Notes: generated by a model not told the origin, from the letters alone. Positions 10,500 to 23,110 are shown, counted from the first letter of the stretch. The stretch is DNA of 64,000 nt from Puccinia triticina (GCF_026914185.1 NC_070575.1:744001-808000); one strand, 5' to 3'. Numbers and translations are program-made.

Positions 10500-11469
10500 G
10501 AACAACACAATGCTTACCTGGGATGCCGGTGAATAGAAGCCAAGAGAGAGTGAGGAAAAAAAGAGTTCACTGGCACAGAAAAACAAACTACAAGCATAAT
10601 CTAAACACATATGCTAATACTGAAATACAACCCAATCCATAACAACATGATCTGGTGGAGCATGCCCACCACTCCTTCTATTTTATTTTGAAGTTTGGAA
10701 AGGGGGTGACTAAACGTACCTGGGTATTCACTACAAACATTATGTACTTTACATTGAGTTTAACAAAGTCCCTCAAGACTTTGGGCCCCTTGGGGGGTAG
10801 GCTGAACTTGCAAAGCAAGCCTCCGTCAGGAGGGACTTACACCGTACCTCCCCACATTGGCACAGCAAGAATGCCACTTTGATTCCAGTTATGTTCACAG
10901 CTGGTGAACAATTGTGGTCTTGTAGGGCTGACAGCATCCTCTGAGAGGAAGCTACACAAAAAAACAACCACCCAATGTGCACACAAGCTGCAAGGTGCAG
11001 CGGTCAAGTTGCACACTGCTTGTAATTCCAGCTGTTTGGGGATTTTTGTGAAATTTCTGCGGGTGGCACAATTTTTGCCAAACAACTGGAATTATGTAGG
11101 TTGGATAGGAAATAAGTACAACCTGTCCAAGCTATTTTATTTCAAAGAATGTCAAGGGGGCAAGGAATTATGAAGATTCAGAAATTCCTCCCAGCCAGAT
11201 TCAGATTATGGGCACGCCAAGAAGTGGCAATGGCGCGCAAGTCCCTCCTGCCAAGGGCTATTGGAGGCTGGCTTTGCAAGACCAGACGCCCGCAGCAGCA
11301 AGGGACTTGGGTTAAGTTTGACTTTACAGGCATGTATAGCAGTTCAAAGTCATGGTATAGCAGTTTGACATGTAGTGGTTGCATTTTTTTTTAGAGTACT
11401 CCAGATTGTATTATTGAATTGAAGAAGCAGTTGACTTCATGTAGTTTCATATTTACATCTTCATGTCAA
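10500..11469. other. No gene recognised; short repeat fragments
   Basis: Segment 10768-10840 (AACAAAGTCCCTCAAGAC then CTCCGTCAGGAGGGA) recurs diverged at 13207-13265, so the satellite block is flanked by two copies of the same motif. A further relative (AAGTCCCTCCTG ... GGGACTTGGG) is at 11237-11315. Confidence 0.45.
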
Positions 11470-13200
11470 AATTTGTGTTTGAAAATGGCCCATTAGCAAG
11501 AGTTTACACCATTATCTGGAATATAAGTTGGTTTGCATCAGTGTGTAATGCCCCAATCAGTGGGAAGAGTATTTGTTATGGAAGATTATTCAATCAATTA
11601 CATTTGGGCACCATTCAATTTACAGTTGCACCATTTTTCCACACCAATGTGCATGCTTGCAGCCTAAATAGCAGGATTTTCACCTGTTTTTGCTGTTTTG
11701 CACCAGTGTGTAATGCCACAATCAGTGTGTAGAGTGTTAATTATGAGATTGGATTCAATGGAGAAAATTTGAGCACCATTTGATTTACAGTTGCAGCATT
11801 TTCCACCCCAATGTGCATCTGCAGCCTAAATAGCAGGATTTTCACCTGCTTTTGCTGTTTTGCACCAGTGTGTAATGCCACAATCAGTGAGGAGAGAGTT
11901 AATTATGAGATAGGATTCAATGTAGAAAATTTGAGCACCATTTGATTTACAGTTGCAGCATTTTTCCACCCCAATGTGCATCCGCAGCCTAAATAGCAGG
12001 ATTTTGATATGTTTTTGCTCTTTTGCACCAGTGTGTAATGCCCCAAGCAGTGGGGAAGGCAGTTTTTATGGAATATTATTCAATGAATTTTTTTTTGGCA
12101 CCATTAAATTTACAGTTGCCGCATTTTTCCACACCAATGTGCAAGCTCGCAACCAAAATAGCAGGATTTTTGCCTGTTTTTGCTGTTTCACAACCATTGT
12201 GTAATGCCACAATCAGTGAGGAGAGTATTTATCATGGAAGATAATTCAATGGAGAATATTTGGGCACCATTCAATTTACATTTTCACCATTTTTCCACAC
12301 CAATGTGCATTCTCCCAGCCTAAATAGCAAGATTTTCACATGTTGTTGCTATTTTGCACCAGTGTGTAATGCCACAATCAGTGAGAAGGGTATTTATTAT
12401 GGAAGAATATCCAATGGAAAAAATTTGGGAACCATTTGATTTACAGTTGCAGCATTTTTCCACACCAATGTGCATGCTTGCAGGCCAAATAGCGGGATGT
12501 TCGCCTGTTTCTGCTTTTTTCACACCAGTGTGTAATGACACAATCAGTGAGGAGAGTGTTGATTATGAGATAATATTTAATTTAAAAATTTGAGCACCAT
12601 TTGATTTACAGTTGCGGCATTTTTCCACACCAATGTGCATGCTCACAGCCTAAATAGAAGGATTTTCACCTGTTTTTGCTGTTTCACACCAGTTTATAAT
12701 GCCAAAATCAGTGAGAAGAGTATTTATTATGGAATATTATTCAATGGAGAATATTTAAGCACCATTCACTTTACAGTTGGGGCATTTTTCCACCCCAATG
12801 TGCATGCTTGCAGCCTAAATAGCTGGATTTTCACCTGTTTTTGCTTGTTTGCACCAGTGTGTAAAGCCGCAAACAGTGGGGAGAGTGTTTATTATGAGAT
12901 AATATTCAATGGAGAACATTTGGGCACCATTTGATTTACATTTGCAGCATTTTTCCACCCCAATGTGCATGCTCACAGCCTAAATAGCAAGATTTTCACA
13001 TGTTTTTGCTGTTTTGCACCAGTGTGTAATGCCACCATCAGTGAGAAAAGTATTTATTATGGACAATTATGCAATGGAGAACATTTGGACACCATTTGAT
13101 CCACATTTGCGGAACTTTTCCACCCCAATGTGCATGCTCGCAGCCTAAATAGCGGGATTTTCACCTGTTTTTGCTCTTTTGCACCAGTGTGTAATGCCAC
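11470..13200. repeat. About 165-bp satellite array
   Basis: About eleven tandem units. The marker ACCAGTGTGTAATGCC recurs at about 11537, 11702, 11865, 12029, 12195, 12358, 12525, 12690, 12853, 13019 and 13186, a spacing of 163-167 bp. Each unit also carries TTTTTCCACACCAATGTGCA and a GCCTAAATAGCAGGATTTTC block. Units differ by scattered substitutions. Open frames in it are by-products of the repeat. Parts of two to three further units surround the hAT element at 17948-22402. Confidence 0.85.
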
Positions 13201-13619
13201 GAACTTAACAAAGTCCCTCGAGACTTTGGGGGACTCGCAAAGCGAGCCTCCGTCAGGAGGGAATTACCCCTTAGCTCCCCGAACTTGTGCACCAAGAATG
13301 GATTTTCAAGGTAGCTAGTTTATTTTTTCTACAGCTCACCTACCACATCCACACCAATTTGATTATCTCAATGTTTTCGGAACATGCTGCAGAAAAGCAT
13401 ACACATTTTTTTACCTCCCATGATCCCCTCTATGTGCTGGTGGAGAGCGAACTGTGGAGGCTGAGTTGGGGAGCACAGACCCTCTCCGTGCAAAATCCAT
13501 ATTTTGAGTGTTTTTAAAGGTTTTTTTTTGGACTGGAAGGAATGTTGAGAAGTTACCCAAATTCTCTAGGTTTGACAGGCACAAGCTAGTCTTCAACCTT
13601 ATAAGCAATTTTATTGCAA

Positions 13620-13905
13620 ATCCCACTTTCTTAAATCCACAAAATCCTAGACCTCTGGATCTAAGTTTTGGGGTGTTTTATTTAGAAAAAATATAACAAA
13701 AACATAGCCCACACAACATTTAAACACAAGCACAAGTTGAAAATCCCCAAAGACCCAAAGGCCCTATGGATGACCCTCCAGCTGTGCCGTAGCAACAAGC
13801 AAAAGTGGGCTGGTTGTTAAAGTAGTCCAGGGAGGGCCTAACCAAGCAGTTAGGGGGCTCCCAGGGAGGGGGTAGGACAAAACCGGATCCCCTGGGGGGA
13901 CAACT
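13620..13905 (-). repeat. Dispersed repeat R1, copy 1
   Basis: Read on the minus strand it matches 51785-52040 and 58645-58930: CCGGTTTTGTCC-type start, then a CTCCAGCTGTGCC-containing core (GGAGGGTCATCCATAGGGCC on the R1 sense strand), then AAACTTAGATC and a TGTGGATTTAA end. No coding capacity or terminal repeat was found, so its class is unknown. Confidence 0.7.
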
Positions 13906-13979
13906 GACACCAGCCCCACCCTTCTTAAATACCCAAACTCAGCCCATGCATCCTCTGCAATTCTGCAAGCGACTCCGGC

Positions 13980-14265
13980 ACCACATCCAGCGTATCCTTG
14001 CCAACACCCAATGTAGCCTTGCCAAGGCCCAATGTAGCCTTGCCAACGCCCAATGTAGCCTTGCCAATGCTGATTGTAGCATCGCCAACGCCCACTGTGG
14101 ATTCATGGTATTCAACCCAAGTCCCCACAGCCCTTGGGCTTTGAGTTGGACTCGTACTCACAACACCAATGCCACGGAAACAACACCACCAACACCGCCA
14201 TGGCAACAATGCCACCAAACACCGCCATGGCAACAACGCCACCAGCACGGCCATGGAAAACAGCC
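13980..14265. repeat. Two short tandem repeats
   Basis: Bases 13990-14095 hold about five copies of a 21-bp unit (CAATGTAGCCTTGCCAACGCC). Bases 14165-14262 hold degenerate CCATGGCAACAACGCCACC units. Nothing coding is supported. Confidence 0.7.
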
Positions 14266-14339
14266 TGAATGCAATGGCCAGCGTTAAAGCTGTAACCCAA
14301 ATCCAGCACCCCGGGTGTTTTCACGGGTGTCGGTCCACG

Positions 14340-14980
14340 CAACAGTGCAAGAGCTACGCTACTCAAAGCGGCAGCGTAGCAAAAGCGTAGCGGTTTTAGC
14401 CTTGCTTCGCTAAGCTTTTTGTAGCGGGCTTGGCGCTTCGCTATTCGCTACATTTTTTATGGGGAAAAAAATAAAGAAAATAGCGCGCTTTTTTTAGCAG
14501 AGAGTAGCGGCAATTTGCTACGCTTCTCGCTATAGTAGCGGAAAAAACGCTACTGTAGCAATTTTGTTGCGCTACCGTAGCACCATTCAACCATCAATAC
14601 TGACCATCATAAAATGATGGAGGATTGATGTTTGTGTACTATTTCTGGCATTTTCCACCAGAAGGCAGACATGCCCGCTACGCTTTTGGCACAAAAGCGA
14701 CCCGGTTCGCTACGCTTTTGGCGCTAAAAAGCGCTATTAGCGCCAAAAAGCGCCAAAAAGCGTCAATTTTTCCGCTGCGCTATACCGTAGCGAAGCGGCA
14801 AAAAAAAGCGCTTCGCTACGCGCAGGCCAAAACTGCAGTAGCGGTTCTGGCGCTTCGCTACCGCTCAAAGTAGCGATTTTTCGCTAGCGCTAACGCTACT
14901 CTGGATCCAGAGTAGTGTGTTTCCGCTTTGCTACGCAAAAGCGCCGCTTTTTGTAGCGAAGCGTAGCTCTTGCAGTGTTG
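14340..14980. mobile_element. hAT-type MITE, interior made of TAGCG words
   Basis: The terminal inverted repeat CAACAGTGCAAGAGCTACGC matches the other end with one mismatch in 21. The flanks GGTCCACG (14332-14339) and GGTCCACG (14980-14987) form an exact 8-bp target duplication that overlaps the last base of the element. The 640-bp interior is saturated with GTAGCG, GCGCTA and CGCTACGC words on both strands. No gene. Confidence 0.85.
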
Positions 14981-15145
14981 GTCCACGGGCTGAATCTCTG
15001 AGGCCACCCAAACAGTTGTACAGCACATATTGGAGGGTTGAGAGCAAGGAACGAGCACATTTTCCCCACCTCCGTCGGCCGTTGTTGCAGTCCTTCCAGA
15101 CCACCTTGGGCTCGTCTGACTCGCATCTGACCTACCCAGCGCCTG

Positions 15146-15823
15146 ATGCCCAGCGCCGCAAGAAGTTCAAGCCCTCCATTGACCCGCTCGTCCAGCCCGG
15201 CCATCTCCCCGAAGTGCCTCTCCACATTAGAGGCCTGGAGGCCGAGCCGGACGTCGAGATACACTCCTGGACCCGCATCAATCCTGAGCCAGCTGTTGGC
15301 GAGTACCCCGGCCAGCATCCCATCCAGCAGCCCTACCCGCATCCCGCCACCACCGGAGCAGCTCCCTTTGCCCGTCTTCCCATCCCGCGCTACCGGACCT
15401 CATGATCCTCCTCCTTCGGGAGAGACGGACCTGATGTGTCGGCCGGCGAAGAAGGCCGCCAAGCTGGTCAAAGCGACCCACATCATGTCCAAACAACGGC
15501 GCAGAAACGTTATCCAAGGCGGCTTTGGAATCCTGGTGGAGATCCTTTGAGCGGGGGAATCCCAGTCGGGTATCTCCATTGCCACGCCCGACCCGCCTCC
15601 GCCCGGCTCCTCAGCCACACCGATGTCCGAGCAGAACAACACCAAGAAGCCCGAGACCGGCGGCCGCGGAAAAAGAGGCAATATCAAGACCGGCGCCAGT
15701 AAGTTTGTCATCCTCAAACGCGCAGCCGAGTTTGTTGTCTGGATGGCCGACTATAACTCCGCCCTGTCCTCTGAAATCTCCTGTCTCAAAAACATCCTCC
15801 TCAGCCATCACATCCAGGTCTAG
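15146..15823 (+). pseudogene. bHLH-leucine zipper transcription factor, interrupted
   Basis: A basic region and first helix (ATHIMSKQRRRNVIQGGFG then ILVEIL, about 15470-15547) are followed in the same frame by a TGA at 15548-15550. The frame then reopens through a Ser/Pro-rich loop into a second helix and zipper (KFVILKRAAEFVVWMADYN, then heptad-like L/I residues) ending at a TAG at 15821-15823. The bHLH glutamate that normally contacts the CA of an E-box is Lys here (HIMSK). Upstream (15146-15440) is Pro/Ser-rich sequence in the same frame, with no clear start. It resembles fungal bHLH factors of the INO/RTG type in pattern only. A long loop with an unrecognised intron is an alternative, but the TGA sits where the first helix ends. 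Confidence 0.6.
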
Positions 15824-15829
15824 CTTCTC

Positions 15830-17760
15830 TCCTCAAAAGGGGCCCGTCGGCATGCCCTCAAAAAATCCTCAATCAAGAAGGGCCACGTCTTGACAAGGAG
15901 AGCTTACAATGAGTCGATGCATTTAGCGGGACATGAGCGACCAGACCTGTACCCAAGCAGGCCAATGGCATCGCTCCAGCAGCTACTGGCAAAAAAGAAG
16001 GAAAAGCTGGCCTACAAACGCAACAAGCTACTTGGGGGTTGATCCTGGTTGGGCCGGGCAAAGGCCTTTTCCTGCTGGTCAACAGCCTGAAGGCCGCCGG
16101 CGTCAACAAGCCCGCTCCCAGAATGTCTCCCTGATAGCAAAGGACTCCCTGCCCCAGCTCAAGTTCAACTGTTTGATGGTTTAATTTGTCCTCAATCAAG
16201 TTGAGGAAGGTGGCCCTGACTGGTCAATCTCAATCTCAATTCTCTCTTTCTCTCTGAGGCTTAATGACTCTTTGTGTGGGATTCACTGATATAGATGTAC
16301 TCATCCCTGTCTCTAAGTCCCAGCGGTCTTGTCTCCGCTTGCTCACAAAAGCCCGCAAGAGCGCCTCAACACCTGCCCCAAATCTGATGATTAAGCTGAC
16401 ATGCATCCCCGGTGAAAACTCTGTCAGCCATGAAAACTTGGGAAGTCAAAACTGGGCAATCCAGCAGAGCCTGATTAAGGTAGGTCTCTGTCTTGGCCTT
16501 ACTTTCAACACAAGCTGTGACACATATATCTCAAGAAGTCTTTGGTGCACGCTCAGTCTGGATCAGACAGCCTTAATTTAGGTCTTGCCCTGCAATTTGT
16601 ACTTCCAATCTTGCCGCTCGCTGTCTCCCCAATCAAGTCTGAAGTTTTTGCAGTTGGACTGAATCTACAAGCAAAAATTCCTAGCAATCCTTGAGCGGCA
16701 TTGGGAATAGCTGAACATCCTGACAGCAGTGTTTTACGAGAAACAGAGGAAGACAAATTGTCCTATGTTTGTCCGTCCCGCTCGCTCCGGCAGAAAGAGA
16801 GAGACTAGAGAGACTAAACCGCGCGACTGCTTGCGCTCTCTGGCTTTGAAGGTCCCGGGCTGAGCCTTGTATTATATGATACCTGTCATAAGAGGCCTTC
16901 AGATGAGTGGCCCGGATTTGAGTCCACCTGACACTTGGAGCGAAGCAAGTCAAACATGCGGAATGTGCCGGCGGTGCTGTTCCTACTGCGCTTATCCCAT
17001 GAGCATCAGCTGATGCTCCCGCAAGGGCTCAGTCAAGCTGCTCAGCAACACTTACTCCAACAAGAATCTTTGCATTGTTTCACATGTGGCCATTTCCTGT
17101 TGGTTTTCCATCCTGGTTAAAATTTTTTAACTTGTAATCCATGATATCCTGAACTGCTAACAATAGAAATTTATTTATATTAGATTGATTTCTGTGGTGT
17201 ATTGGTCACAAGTGGAGTGAGCTGCCTGAGGGAATTAACAGCAAAACATTTGTATATTCATCAACATCTGAATTATCAATAGGCTGAATTTACATAGTGT
17301 CAACAAAGAATGCACAAATAATCAGTTGATTAGAACAGACATCAAAGCAGCCTGCCTCATGACTCTGACCCTGGGTGTGGTGGAAGTTTGGCCATACATT
17401 GAAACACATACCAGAAGGGCAAAAATATGTTTTAATTCTTTTGGCACAGATATTACAATATTTCTTGTATCTAATTTTGTAGGTTGGTGTTCAATAAGGT
17501 TGTTGGCCAAAAGATTTAAGATGACAAATGGATGTAGTGCCAATTGGCTTGCATGTGCCTGTGCCACTTGGTGTTTGAGATAAAACTTGAAAAAAGACTC
17601 ACAAAAGTGGATGTGAGAGGCACCTAGCCACTTCAAACTGTGCTCATTGGATGAGCATCTATATCCACTTGTGTTCTGGAACAAGGAGTTGGTTCGCCAT
17701 ATTTTGCTTCTTCCTTGGAAATTGATTATTGCACATTGCACCTCCAATTTGCAGCGGCGA
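15830..17760. other. No gene recognised
   Basis: Short frames only. Segment 15960-16030 reads as a Lys-rich helix (LAKKKEKLAYKRNKL) on the plus strand and could be a trailing fragment of the broken gene. A hairpin-like GCAGCGGCGAAGCCGCC word lies at 17747-17763, next to satellite sequence. Confidence 0.35.
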
Positions 17761-17763
17761 AGC

Positions 17764-17947
17764 CGCCTTGTAAAGTTGCAGCATTTTTCCACCCCAATGT
17801 GCATGCTTGCAGCCTAAATAGCGGGAATTTCCCCTGGTTTTGCTGTTTTACACCAGTGGGTAATACCACAATCAGTGAGAAGAGGATTTGTTATGGAATA
17901 TTATTCCATTAAGAAAATTTGGGCACCATTCAATTTACAGTTGCGGC
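17764..17947. repeat. Satellite unit, left of the hAT insertion
   Basis: About one unit of the 165-bp satellite (TTTTTCCACCCCAATGTGCA, GCCTAAATAGCGGG, CAATTTACAGTTGCGGC), cut at 17947 by the hAT element and continuing at 22403. Confidence 0.85.
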
Positions 17948-18550
17948 TAGGGATGATGATTGGGTGGGCCGGCCGGCGGGCGGCCCGAACCTGTGTCAGC
18001 CTTAGAGATACATCAAGTATCCAAAAGACTGCAATAACTTAGTAAATAATAATAATTATTAAATTATTATTGCAGAATCAGATTCCTCATCATAAATTAA
18101 GGGGGGTCACCCACTTAAAGTACTCCCTTATTCCTATTCCTTCATGTACTAATTGTATAAATAAGAATTGGCCCCAGAAAGCGCCCAAAAATAGTATTAC
18201 ATACATAAATTTAGTAAAATAAACAGTGTACATAAAATTAAACTGTTGTAAATCAAAGAGTAATATTACTCGTGTAAAAATACCCCGTGAAAGTATTATG
18301 TAGACTTCTACTGAAGCTCTTTCACATGACAATTGGTTATAAACATGTCATGTGACAGAGTCAGGGAAATTAGTCTATTACAATACAATTAAATTACCCA
18401 CAGCCAAGCCCTTTTCACGGCTACACTCCTGGATACTCCCATAGGGAGAAAAGGACTCAGTGTTTACGCCTACTGAAGTCCCCTCTATAAATAGAGGTCT
18501 ATTTGGTTCTCAGGAAAAGATCCCCCAGACCATTCACCGCCCATAAACTC

Positions 18551-18958
18551 AAACGGTGGGTAGTTACGATAACCATGAATCCTCTTCTTTGGTCTTCAAT
18601 TTAAAATTAGGAACCAAATAAAATGTTCTGTCAGCTAGATCAAGAAGTCAGAGCTCTCCTCTAAAAATTGGTGAAAGAATTTTCCATTTTTGTCAAAACA
18701 ATAAATTGATATCCCTTATTCCGTGTCAAATTTTGCAGTTACTAGTAACTAAAACCAGTAACTAAAAACTGGAAGTGTAATCAAGGATATCCAGGCAGTC
18801 TTTTTACAAAAATGGAAAATTATTTCACCAATTATTATAGGAGAGCTATGACTTCTTGATCTAGCTGAGAAAAATCATTAGGTGGTTCTGAATTTTAAAT
18901 TAAAGACTGAAGGAGAAAAAAAACTGATAGTAACTGTTATCGTAACTACCCACCGTTG
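18551..18958. mobile_element. Foldback element with long inverted arms inside hAT copy 1
   Basis: Left arm (18551-about 18710) and right arm (about 18780-18958) are inverted copies with small gaps. Both start AACGGTGGGTAGTTACGATA and share AGCTAGATCAAGAAGTCA and AATTTTCCATTTTTGT. No clean target duplication is visible. Probably a MITE that jumped into the hAT element. Confidence 0.65.
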
Positions 18959-19858
18959 TTAAAACTGTAAGTTTGCCGTGAATATTCTCCTTTGCTACAT
19001 TTGTAGCCACTTTTCCTTATAAACCATCCCCAGCATGTAAAATCCACTGGATTAAACCCTTTAAATCATCAAAAATCCCTTATTAGCATATTTAAAGCTT
19101 TATCCTTATAAGTAGTTGCCGTAAGACCACCGCCTCTGTCAAGCAGCCAATCAGTTTAAGCGCTTACCACCTACTTTTACACCAAATTAATTCCCTGTAA
19201 TTAATAATTACATATTATTAATTACATAATTAATTCCTCCTCTGTTACAGAGTGTTAAAACCCTTGTAGTGGCCATATTAGCCACGTAACAAGTTTGGTA
19301 ACTTAAATTACCAGTGTTTATATCAGTACAGTTATAGTACTAGGGCCCAAAACCCTTATTTTGACGGGTTTTCTGCCCTAAGTTTCATAAACAGAACTGT
19401 CAACCCGGGTCGGGTTTGGGTCGGGTTCGGGCGACGCCTTGCGAGAAAAAATCAATGTTGGCCCGACCCAGCAGACCCGCCACTGTATCCGGGCCGGGGC
19501 GGGCGGCCCGGCGGCCCCGAATAGGCCGGGGGCGGGGACCCAAGCGGTGAGGAACTCCTACTCAGATTACCTAATCATAATTGATTGAGTCGCGGGACCC
19601 AATCAGATTACCTAATCATAATTGATTGAGTTGCAGGACCCAATCAGATTACCTTATAATCATATTTGATTGAGTTGCGGGACCTAATGACGGCCACCGG
19701 CGCGCGCCATGCGCAACAAAACTTGATCCCACGCGTGTACCAGTCTGTCCACCACAGCGGATATTGTGTGAGTCTCACATGATATCAGATATCTGCTTGC
19801 CAACTACAAACACCTATCAACTCTTGACTATCAACTTTCCGTGTCAACTCTTGACTAC

Positions 19859-22063
19859 ATGGCTGAATCTACTGGTGAGGAAAGCGACATTCCAGTCTCT
19901 TCCACTGGACCAAATATGCAACCAAATCAATCTGGTGATGACCCGCCTCCAATTCCACTGCCAGCAGATACCCAGAGCGAATCACAAGAAGAGATCAGTG
20001 GCAGCCAATTGAAGAGGCAAAAACTCACAAGTGGTGTGTGGGAGCACTTCTCCAAGTTCATAGGTGAGTTATTCTCTTTCTGCTTTCCTGAATCTTCCCA
20101 TATTTCCTGCTCTAGTCATTCCAATATTTTACTAACATTCTTCGGTATGGGCATCATTTTCTAGACACAGATGGCAAAGAGAAGGCCAAGTGCAATTACT
20201 GCGAAGTGAAGCTTGTAGGCGCCTTGTGCGCTGGAACCAACCATCTCCATCAACAATCAAAGAAATGTCTTGTTGAGAAAGGAGGTGTCATGGTGAAGCA
20301 AGGTCTTTTGAACTTTAGCTCGTCAATCAAATCTGCCGGCCACACCGTCTGGATATACAATCAAGATCGATCTTGCAAACAAATGGCAGAAATGGTAATT
20401 CAACATGAATACCCCTTTGCAATGGCTGAGCACAAAGGCTTTGTCAATTTCATGAAAGAAACTCAGCCTCATTCAAGATGCCCGGATGCCAGACTCTGCG
20501 AAACGATTGCATCAAATTGTTCAACAAACAAAAAGCCACCTTTATCACTCTCATTGCAAAGGACGCCAACCATGTTGCACTCACAACTGATCTATGGACG
20601 GCCTCCAATCTCACTGGATATATGGTGATCACGGCCCACTATATCAGCGCACAATGGTGCCTTGAGAAGTTAATCATCAGTTTCTGACCACTTCCGCCTC
20701 CGCACTCCGGCCCTGCTATTTCCAACCGACTCAGTCAAGTACTACGTGATTGAAAGCTTATCAACAAGCTAGCTTTTGTCACAGTTGACAACGCAGCCTC
20801 AAACACAGCAGCCCTTGTTAGACTTTGACAATATGTGGATGATTGCTCTGCTACTCCGGGCGGTGCAACCTCATGATATTTCCATGTGCGCTGCTTAGCG
20901 CACATCATCAACCTCATCGTCAAGGATGGGCTCAAATTCTCCGGTTCAGCTGTTGATCAACTACGCAACAGTGTTCATTACATCCACGGATCACCAAGCC
21001 GCATGGATGCCTTTGAAAAGGCGCTCACTGCAGTTGACATCAAACTCAACAAGAAACAACCTTGTAAGGATGTTCCGACGCGGTGGAACTCCACTAACCT
21101 AATGATTGAGTCTTCCTTACCCTACAAGCTAGCCTTTGAGGAACTAGCGATCCAAGACAAGAAGTATGACTACTGCCCGACCGAGGCTCAATGGGAGGAA
21201 CTGGCTTCAATGGAAAATTTCCTTGAGCCATTTTATCAAGGTTGGTGTTTATTTTTCTTCTCAATTATGTTTATTGGACCATTTTGGACTGAGTCACTTA
21301 TATCGGTCTTGTTTTAGCAACGGTTTTGTTGAGTGGCACCCAATACCCAACCATCAATTATGGATATCAAGCGATGTCAGCCATTGAACAGCAACTAAAC
21401 CATTTTGCGGCCCATCCAAGCGATCTCATGAACATTGATGACATGATCAAGCCAATGAAGGCCAAATTCAAACCATCAAAGGAACTCCTGGCCGTTGGTC
21501 TTATTCTTGACCCCCATTTTAAGATGCAATACCTCCGCTTTCATCTCGAGCAGCACACCGCGCCCAATCAGGACATCAATGAATTCATCGGAAATGTGCG
21601 ATTGAATGTCTTTCAACTATGGAACCTGTATGCTCCAGCTTCATCATCTGCCGCTGAGCCAACCACCAGTCAAAATCAAACGAGGCCAACAAAGGCAATC
21701 AACAAGGACTTGACTGCCTTGCATCAGTACATGGCTGGAACCATTGAAGCTTTGCCGAATGCACCTGCGGCTGAGTTGGATCTTTACCTTGTAGAACAAA
21801 ATGTGAGCCTCTCCGACAATTCTGATTCTGAGGTCGACCTGCTTGGCTGGTGGAAAATGAATTCACCTTGATTCCCATCACTAACAAAGATTTCCAGGAC
21901 AGTGCTCATGGTCCCAACAACGTCAGTAGCCTCTGAGTCGGCTTTCTCTACAGGCGGGCGAGTTCTTGACAATTATCGAATGCGCCTGAATGAAGATTCT
22001 GTTGAGGCATTGATCTGCTCTCAAGACTGGATCAAGGCTGCCAAGCGGGCAGCCTTGCAGTGA
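19859..22063 (+). pseudogene. hAT transposase, BED-finger type, inactivated
   Basis: ATG at 19859. The first exon ends at a GTGAGT donor near 20062 and the next begins after TTTTCTAG near 20164. The BED finger spans the junction (VWEHFSKFI, then CNYC and GTNHLHQQSKKC). Catalytic-core landmarks follow: DLWTASNLTGY, FVTVDNAASN, RCLAHIINLIV and DVPTRWNST. A second intron ends near 21317. The hAT C-terminal dimerisation segment (VASESAFSTGGRVL) ends at the TGA at 22061-22063. The reading frame is broken by one shift near 20470 and by in-frame TGA codons at 20685, 20751, 20826, 20874 and 21869. No TAA or TAG interrupts it. The last TGA falls where the family has an Arg of an RFP motif. Confidence 0.85.
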
Positions 22064-22402
22064 TTTTTCATGTTATTTCCCTCATCATTACTAAACTTAT
22101 ACATGCAAATGATTTTTTCACCATTTTTTTTCACTGCTCCTCCCTGGGAATCAAGTAGAAACAATTTTGAAGGCTATTTATCCTACATTCTTATTTTTAT
22201 TTTTATTTTTCTGGCTCCTTATGGTTTTTGGGCGGGGCCCGCCGGCGGCCCGCGGGCTGTCCATGGGCGGCCCGAGTCATAAACGGGTTCGGGTTTGGAC
22301 ATCATTTGAATGAGGCTGGCCCAGCCCGGCCCGTCCATCAAGTTCCTGGGCTGCTTTGGGCCGGCCCGTGGGCGGCCCAAGCCCGCCCAATTATCATCCC
22401 TG

Positions 22403-22660
22403 TTTGCGGCATTTTTCCACCCCAATGTGCAAGCTTGCAGCCAAAATAGCAGGATTTTTGCCTACTTTTGCTGTTTTCACCAGTGTGTAATGCCACAAAT
22501 TCAATTGGTGAGGAGACCATTTATTATGGTAGATTATTCAATTAAGAACATTTTGCCACCATTCAATTCATAGTTGGGGCATTTTCCCACCCCAATGTGC
22601 ATGCTTGCAGCCTAAATAGCAGGATTTTCACCTGTTTTTGCTATTTTGCACCAGTGCGTA
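22403..22660. repeat. Satellite units, right of the hAT insertion
   Basis: About one and a half units of the 165-bp satellite (TTTTTCCACCCCAATGTGCA, CACCAGTGTGTAATGCC and a second set), the other half of the target split by the hAT element. Confidence 0.85.
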
Positions 22661-23110
22661 ATCCAAGTTTATTAAAGAAACAGTTTTTCAACAATTGAAG
22701 AAAAAAAATCAAGGTTTCCCCCTGTAAATACATCAAATCACAAAAAAAAAAATCAAGGGTTTCCCCAAGATACAAAAATGAAAAAGAAAAATCCTGCAAC
22801 TTTGCCTCTCAACAAACATACAAAAAAAATGCACAACAATTTAACCACACTCAACCCAGCCTTCCAACAGCGGCAAAGCCGTGCCCCCAGACTCAACACC
22901 CAGCCCGCGTCAAGCGCACGGGTCAAAAGTGATGGACATGAAGGCCCCCGGCCCGCAGAAAAGGCTGCAGACCCGTCGGGGGCCCACTCTTTGCCCCTCA
23001 GACTGCGCACGTGAAACAGGGGAGGGGTTGAGGACGATGGATAGCTGGAAGTGCAGCATATCCAATTGCCTGGGGATTAATTGCAACAACAGCCCCCCCC
23101 TTTTATATAT
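22661..23110 (-). repeat. Dispersed repeat R2, copy 1
   Basis: Shares order and sequence with 42525-42835: AAGTTTRTTAAAGA, AAGGGTTTCCCC, then GCACGTG..ACAG-GGAGGGG and AGCTGGAAGTGCAGC, then a TATA-like stretch (TTTTATATATG here). On the minus strand the 22661 end carries an AATAAA signal. It may be an LTR or the end of a longer element. The class is not determined. Confidence 0.5.

Larger units (their letters stand above)
17948..22402 (+). mobile_element. hAT transposon (copy 1), inserted in satellite DNA
   Basis: The termini TAGGGATGATGATTGGG and, inverted, CAGGGATGATAATTGGG are flanked by GTTGCGGC (17940-17947) and TTTGCGGC (22403-22410), an 8-bp target duplication with one change. GGGCCGGCC/GGCGGGCGGCCC motifs repeat inside both ends (17966-17990, 19460-19530, 22225-22390), as subterminal transposase-binding repeats do. 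It carries a decayed transposase gene at 19859-22063 and a foldback element at 18551-18958. Confidence 0.85.

Noticed and set aside
11463..13318. Repetitive plus-strand frames in the satellite (SLNSRIFTCFCCF-like).
   Set aside because: Frames shift between units and arise from the 165-bp satellite itself.
17322..17804. A 160-residue minus-strand frame as a gene.
   Set aside because: It ends within satellite sequence and shares words with foldback sequence near 38830; no domain.
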